This document shows positions 58,744-64,000 of a stretch of 64,000 bases of DNA, piece by piece. A program made the position numbers and the translations under genes. Position 1 is the stretch's first letter; the number at the start of each line of letters is the position of its first letter. The stretch is taken from contig JAKSYS010000016.1 in assembly GCA_022925895.1 (NCBI GenBank), positions 124,001 to 188,000 of the forward strand, written 5' to 3'. A model generated the notes under the pieces. The model did not search any database. It saw only the letters and a program-made list of their open reading frames with translations, and was not told the origin of the DNA. The stretch comes from Fragilaria crotonensis (lineage: Eukaryota; Bacillariophyta; Fragilariophyceae; Fragilariales; Fragilariaceae).

Positions 58744-58920
58744 GATCAATGCTTCTATGTTCGGTATATGATGGGACTTGTGACGCGTGCTGCTGTACCG
58801 GTACAACCTGTAGTAGTGTGCCGTGCGCATAATGCTACTTTCTGCCAACTCAAATAGTCGTAGCACGAGTACCAGGAATTCCTGCCTTGTAGTGACCTGT
58901 ACCACAACCAACTCGAACAA

Positions 58921-61102
58921 CCCAACCGGCAGGCCTAAAACCTTCCGTGATTCCGCCGTTATCAGGGAGCATTCGGGTTCGGCGAGGTTCCATGAGAAGT
59001 CCCGTTTTCAATAAAATTGCTGACAGTCATCGATTTTCCACGATTGCCCTCCAAATGCTCGGTCCTGTCCTACTTCCACCGTGATTCACTACTTCGGTAG
59101 CGGTACTGTTGTTCCAACTCGGAGTGAATGTTAATCGTGACGAAATCAAACCTGGAACGGAATGACCAAATCGGCACGAGTCACAGTCGTTCACACATAT
59201 GATACTCCTCCGAACCCAAGATAAACAAAAGAATATTCATAAATACAGTATGGATATCCATGAAGGTTTTTTGGTGTGGTCATCATCTGCACTCAGTGCT
59301 CAGAGTACAATGTACACCGAGTACAAGTATGCATAGTCTGAGTCCTGACTACTTGTACCTGTACCCAGGGATAGGGAAATAACTACTACTGAAACCGGTA
59401 ACCAAAAACTGCGGTTATTTTGCATGACCAGTAACCAGAATTTTGGATATCAGGTTAACTGTAACTTTTTGCGTCTGAGTATCAATAACCACCAACTGCA
59501 ACGTCCTGGTATACTAACCGTATACCGTAAGGTATGGTTAACAACCACCGGACAGTGGCAGTAGTTATTTTGAAATCGGTATTGTTGGAATACTGTAGTG
59601 TACAAGCTAGTACATTGAACATTAACCATGTGATTGCAGTCAATTAGTGATTGTAACATGAGGATGCAACTGAAAGAAGGTGCACTTTCTTGCATTTGAA
59701 GGATTCAGAAAGGCATCCCTCAGGGTGGTCCCCTTCAAAAGGCACAATCATCATCAACTGTGCCAGAAGATCCTGCTGCTCTGCAAGTTTTTCTTCTCCA
59801 GCACACCAGAGGAGGTATACCCAATTACCTGTAAAAAAATGGCAGGAGGGATGAATTTTCTCAACCACCTTTGAAAATGCAATGGTGAGGACTTTGTCAT
59901 TGTGCTGAGGATGTCCCTCAGAAGGAGTATAACAATAACAACAATGGTGGCCTCAGTAGTTATGAATTGAAACATAATATAGTATAGTAATGAAGAACTC
60001 ACCAGAAGGATTTCTTCTTAAGTGTAATTCTGTTTTCAAGGCATTATGAAAGCATATAATTGCACTCCTATCAAATGAGTCCATGATGGTTCTGGCTGAG
60101 CACACAAGAAGCAAGAAGTTCATTGTGGAATTTGATGGATAGAGAGATGACCTGAAGACTTGCTCCTTCTGTGTGATTTTGTGTCCTCTTTGTAGCCTCT
60201 GGCTTTCAGAAGATTTGTCACCTCCAATTATGATGTTCTTGACCAGCATTCTAACAACAAGAACTTCGGACTGGCTTTGGATTCAGCAGATCTTGGTGCT
60301 GTAGTAAGCCTGTGGTGGTCTTCCTTGGTCGTCTGCTTGCATATCTTTCTTTGGTGGCCACGGCCACGAAGTGCTTCTTTGTCCATGACTTTGGGAAGCT
60401 CCTCGGTGTGGTCAAAGTGTGGTGCATCAACATCATACTGCTGAATCAATGAGCTCATCATGAATACTGGTATATACCAAACTAAAATTAGAACAACAGT
60501 ATACTACTGAATGTCTCAAGATAACAATGGTATTATAGAATACTGACCAATGATTCAGGGGGGCATTAAAGTAACTAACCAGTATTGTTCTGGAATACTG
60601 ATAACTGACCGATACACCTGAAAACCGATTTCGGAAGGCTGCAGTATAATTTTTCCAATCCCTGGACCCACTGATACTACTGGAGACATGCTTACTGTAG
60701 TTCTGTACTGTTGTAGCCAGTACGCGTCGTAGACTACCAGTACAAGGTAGTAGTACAGAAAGAAGGGGTGTCCAGTCGGCTACTGTCATACTACCGTATA
60801 AATACTGGATAGCGGCTACTCGGAGTTATACTATACTGTACTACTATGAACAAGTGAAGAAATCGTTCTACTCACTACTCAGTATTAGTACCAGTCATAT
60901 AAAATTTTAAGTCTACACGTACAGTACCAGGTACCACTACTGTAGCACCGACTACCGGTAAATGTCGTCAATCTACTGGGATCAGTCAAGTCAAGTTTGT
61001 TCGATCTTCGACCAGGAAAGGGAAAAGTGTTCCTCTTTTCCCTTTGCCAACATCCGACGAAGTTGTGGGAGTTGGGGCAAAGAGCACATTGAGACGGCAA
61101 AC
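58921..61102. other. Long non-coding stretch, possible non-autonomous transposon remnant
   Basis: No gene can be supported over 2.2 kb. The words CAGGGATAGGGAAAT (59366) and, inverted, CAGGGATTGGAAAAA (ending about 60664) could be hAT-like inverted ends 1.3 kb apart. Inside are many TAACC/GGTTA and CAGTATTC words near both ends. However, the expected 8-bp target duplication is not visible. GTAC words dominate 60690-60960. Confidence 0.3.
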
Positions 61103-63658
61103 TTAAACGCTGATGGATATGAACGCGAGTTGACAGTTCATAGGGCCAAGCAGCCGAACTAGAATAAGCGAAAACCGGGAATCCACATCGTTCCAACCCT
61201 TCGACGCGAGAAAATTGTCGATCGGCTCCGATGGTGGTCGTGGTTTGTCTTGGTCCAGCCGTATGGAATCGCCACCTCCCCAGAGGCGAAAGCCAGAATC
61301 CACTTTGTTCCATCCTTTCCGGCGGAAGAGATCATCGGTTTCTTCCTCCTCCTTAACGTTGTCTCCTTTCATGCCATAGTAGTCTTCATTCAACTTCCAC
61401 ACTTCACTCATGCGCCCCACCATTATGGCTCGCACAGCCTCTTTACGTTGCTCCAGCTCACCAGTCTTCCAATCCAATGTCTTTGCATCTTTTAAAACTT
61501 GCAACGTGAATTGAATGTCGGCCTTTTGCAGACCAATCCGACCGCCTTTGGTCATGGTTGCCAGAATCATGTCCACGAGGGCAATATCCGGCTTTATCCG
61601 CCGTGATCGCATGTCTTGGTAAAGATCCTGCGCCTTGCGAACAGATCGCACTGTATTCAATCGGAGCTGCGAACTCATAAGGATTGAAAATGTTATAACA
61701 TCTGGGGTCAAGTAGTGTCGCGAGTGTTTCTGTGGTCCAAAGAGGTGATCAAACGTATCAAATGCAACTTTCAACTCGCCACTTCGGCAGGCCGCTCCCA
61801 AGAAAGCGTTGACGGCGATAATGTCAGGTTTCTCGATTCGTCGAAAGACATCCAGCGCTCCTTTGACGTCTTTTGCAGCTCCGTAGACTCGCAGCATGGC
61901 AGTGTTGACCTTGGCGTCGTTCACCGGTATGATGCCATCGCGTTCAAATCGTTGTACAATCGTTGTGGCTTCTCCGATTCTCGGGCTAGAGCACTTCGCA
62001 AGACATTCCAAGAGGGTTGATATTGTAATGACAGTCGGACGCACTCCTTTTGTTACCATTCGACGGAGTACTTCGATAGATTGTTCGACAAACTGAGGTT
62101 CAACTTCGTCGTTGTCAGATTCATCCCCGTTGCCAACTGGGGTGACCTCGGTCAGCGCGGAAATGAACGCATTATAAGTGACTGCCGTTGGCATGATCCC
62201 ACTGGCCTCCATAAAATCTAACAACTTCATGGCGGATTCAAACTTGCTCATTCGTGCCAGTCCTGCGATCATGCAAGTATACGTATATTCGTTGGGCATT
62301 ACGTGTAGATTGCGCATGCGTTGTAACGTTCCCAATGCCTTATCCAGCAATCCAGCCTTGGCATACCCGTCTAGAAGTCGCGTATAAGCTTCAACATTTG
62401 GATGGTCACGTCGATCGCTTACTCTGAATTCGGTGCCATTCCCGGATACTGCATACTTCGACAACACATGCTCGGCATACTCAAAGTCTTGAGAGTTCAC
62501 AGCAGCACTGACAAGAGTATTCGTTGTCACGGCGTCCCAGAGCTTTTGCTTTTCCATGTGTTGAGCCAAATTCTTCGCTTGGTGTAGCGCACCAGTAACG
62601 GCGAATCCCTTCATCATCGTGTTGTACGTTCGTATGTTAGGGATTGCCGCATCATAAGCATTGTTAGTAACCTTCTCAAACATTGCGCTGGCCTCGTCGA
62701 CTTTGTTGCAGTTGACAAGTGCGTCTAATATACTGTTGAGCATGACCGTATCTGGATCTACGCCATTGCTTTCCGCCTTTTTCAGAATCATCTCAACATT
62801 TTCTGCATCTCGTAACCGCCCATATCCCTTGAGCATAATTGAATACGTGACCGGAGTGAGTGGCGGAGCATTTGGTGTTCTCTCCTGCAATGCCACAACC
62901 TCATGTGCGACATCCATGCGGCCTGCATTTGCGACGGCATTCAAGACAGTATTAAAATCTCGCTCTGATAGACCTTGACGTGCTGTTGTTGCACCGTGAA
63001 CCTTGCGTATCCCAACTCCTGTGAGGAGACGTTGCAGAATACGAAAAGCCGTGTCTGTCGAAATAGCAGATTGTTCGTTCCATTCTAATCTGTCCTTTTC
63101 CTGAGCAATAATCGCAGAAAGAGCCCGCAATGCTTCAACAAGCAAATGTCGAGGAACCTGATCGTACGGCGACGGAAAAGATGAGAGTTGCAATTGCAGT
63201 GCCTCCAAACCGGTGTCAACGCGCCACCGATCTTTTTTGCCTCGATGCGGCTTTGAAAATGCCATTGCGGCAAATCGACCAACTGCGTCGTCCATGATCT
63301 TCAGCACCTCCGTTCGCAACGAGGAATCAACAGTTGTTTCGACAACATCCATTAAAAGTCGAATGCTGTCCAAGCCCCGCGCGTAGTCATTTCGTTTCGC
63401 AAGATCTATAGCATCATTTCGTATTGTATTTGCTTGATTTAACAATGATATTTGATCTCCGTCATTTGCATAGCTCGCAGCTACAAAGATACATTGTGAT
63501 TGTCTCAGGTTTGAATAACCGAAGTGTAACAAGGTGGTCGATCTCAATTTGAAAGAGAATGATTGCACAGGAACTGTGATGACCTCCAACCAAAGAGTGA
63601 ACATCAACAAAGGGAAGCGCACGTCAATGGAAGAACGGCCCCTTTTGTTCGCCCTCAT
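61103..63658 (-). CDS. Pentatricopeptide repeat (PPR) protein, probably plastid, 851 aa
   Basis: One intact frame. Met 19 (63604) may be the true start: MFTLWLEVITVPVQSFSF is a signal peptide ending before Phe, the plastid presequence pattern. From about residue 225 to 745 there are around a dozen 35-residue PPR units, for example TPVTYSIMLKGYGRLRDAEN, NIRTYNTMMKGFAVTGALHQ, NVEAYTRLLDGYAKAGLLDK and NEYTYTCMIAGLARMSKFES. The C-terminus has two copies of KGWN(K/D)VDS(G/R)F, a motif I do not recognise. PPR proteins bind organelle RNA to direct processing or translation. It has no DYW editing domain or Smr domain. Confidence 0.9.
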   Translation of the reverse strand: MRANKRGRSSIDVRFPLLMFTLWLEVITVPVQSFSFKLRSTTLLHFGYSNLRQSQCIFVAASYANDGDQISLLNQANTIRNDAIDLAKRNDYARGLDSIRLLMDVVETTVDSSLRTEVLKIMDDAVGRFAAMAFSKPHRGKKDRWRVDTGLEALQLQLSSFPSPYDQVPRHLLVEALRALSAIIAQEKDRLEWNEQSAISTDTAFRILQRLLTGVGIRKVHGATTARQGLSERDFNTVLNAVANAGRMDVAHEVVALQERTPNAPPLTPVTYSIMLKGYGRLRDAENVEMILKKAESNGVDPDTVMLNSILDALVNCNKVDEASAMFEKVTNNAYDAAIPNIRTYNTMMKGFAVTGALHQAKNLAQHMEKQKLWDAVTTNTLVSAAVNSQDFEYAEHVLSKYAVSGNGTEFRVSDRRDHPNVEAYTRLLDGYAKAGLLDKALGTLQRMRNLHVMPNEYTYTCMIAGLARMSKFESAMKLLDFMEASGIMPTAVTYNAFISALTEVTPVGNGDESDNDEVEPQFVEQSIEVLRRMVTKGVRPTVITISTLLECLAKCSSPRIGEATTIVQRFERDGIIPVNDAKVNTAMLRVYGAAKDVKGALDVFRRIEKPDIIAVNAFLGAACRSGELKVAFDTFDHLFGPQKHSRHYLTPDVITFSILMSSQLRLNTVRSVRKAQDLYQDMRSRRIKPDIALVDMILATMTKGGRIGLQKADIQFTLQVLKDAKTLDWKTGELEQRKEAVRAIMVGRMSEVWKLNEDYYGMKGDNVKEEEETDDLFRRKGWNKVDSGFRLWGGGDSIRLDQDKPRPPSEPIDNFLASKGWNDVDSRFSLILVRLLGPMNCQLAFISISV

Positions 63659-64000
63659 ACTTCACTTTCTGTTTCCTGGTGCTCCAGAATGTTCTAATTG
63701 ACAACTCGCGGCAGCATTCCCACACTCTTGGCAACTGAATCCTCTCTAGTGCGAGTATTGATCAGTTATAAGCAGCAGTCAGTCAGCAGTACACAGGAAA
63801 CTGCGAACAAGGATTACAATGCAGCTCAGACTCACCTTTCGTCCTTCTCCTGAAAGGTTTGCAGGTAGTATCAATCTCAGACAAATCAGTTGGTAGTCTC
63901 TTCGCTTCTCTTGCGTCAATGTCAACCAATCGAAGCTTGAACTTGCAATGTTACGATGGAACGGCCTTCGAATCGAGAATATGTCGTCCGATAGATGGCT
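63659..64000. other. Intergenic at window end
   Basis: Upstream flank of the PPR gene. An ATG at 63819 opens MQLRLTFRPSPERFAG and could be a first exon ending at GCAG/GTAGTA, but this cannot be supported further. Confidence 0.25.

Noticed and set aside
59366-60664. hAT transposon with CAGGGAT ends
   Set aside because: Only about 12-15 end bases look alike, no 8-bp target duplication and no transposase; kept only as a note.

Overview
The window reads as nuclear DNA of a diatom; the species cannot be named from sequence alone. Supporting signs are a DUF6824 gene (a family strongly expanded in diatoms), two proteins that begin with a signal peptide ending at a Phe (the ASAF-type presequence of complex plastids: a glutaredoxin-like protein and a PPR protein), short GT-AG introns (64-180 bp), a DUF1800-DUF1501 fusion, and intergenic DNA crowded with GTAC/AGTACT strings.

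Layout. 1-8425: a decayed LINE (ORF1, endonuclease, reverse transcriptase, RNase H, Zn finger), cut by the window edge. 8426-20019: one long heptamer array (GGTTCAT, then GGTTCAC, then GGTTCAG) split by a 9,999-bp DNA transposon at 9104-19102. This transposon has 24-bp inverted ends, a TG target duplication, a Plavaka/CMC-like transposase and two accessory genes. 20980-27443: a four-exon DUF1800-DUF1501 gene. 27780-35316: a 7.5-kb Mutator-like element (MULE) with 482-bp inverted ends, a MuDR transposase, a Ulp1-like protease and an accessory gene. 35656-50771: host genes (DBP10/DDX54 helicase, RRM glycine-rich protein with four 12-nt microexons, a broken glucose/sorbosone dehydrogenase-like gene, a DEK homologue, a thioredoxin-fold protein, a sequon-rich surface glycoprotein, a glutaredoxin-like protein). 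51173-55448: a 4.3-kb PIF/Harbinger element with TGA target duplication. 56238-63658: UDP-glucuronate epimerase, DUF6824 protein and PPR protein.

The most interesting signal is that the Plavaka-like transposon and the MULE, whose transposases are unrelated, both carry a homologous long gene. Its C-terminal part has the H-x-D ... H layout of 2-oxoglutarate/Fe(II) dioxygenases. Both copies also have arrays of a CTGCCATNNAGC motif just ahead of the start codon, three copies in one and four in the other. This looks like a gene-plus-leader cassette shared by two transposon superfamilies, and it recalls the TET/JBP dioxygenases known from fungal KDZ transposons.

A caution for anyone using the gene models: at least eight otherwise well-preserved genes, host and transposon, are broken by single-base shifts, most of them at G/C or A runs. 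This is more like consensus sequencing error than true decay, so several apparent pseudogenes are probably intact in the organism. The LINE, by contrast, is broken many times and is likely truly old.
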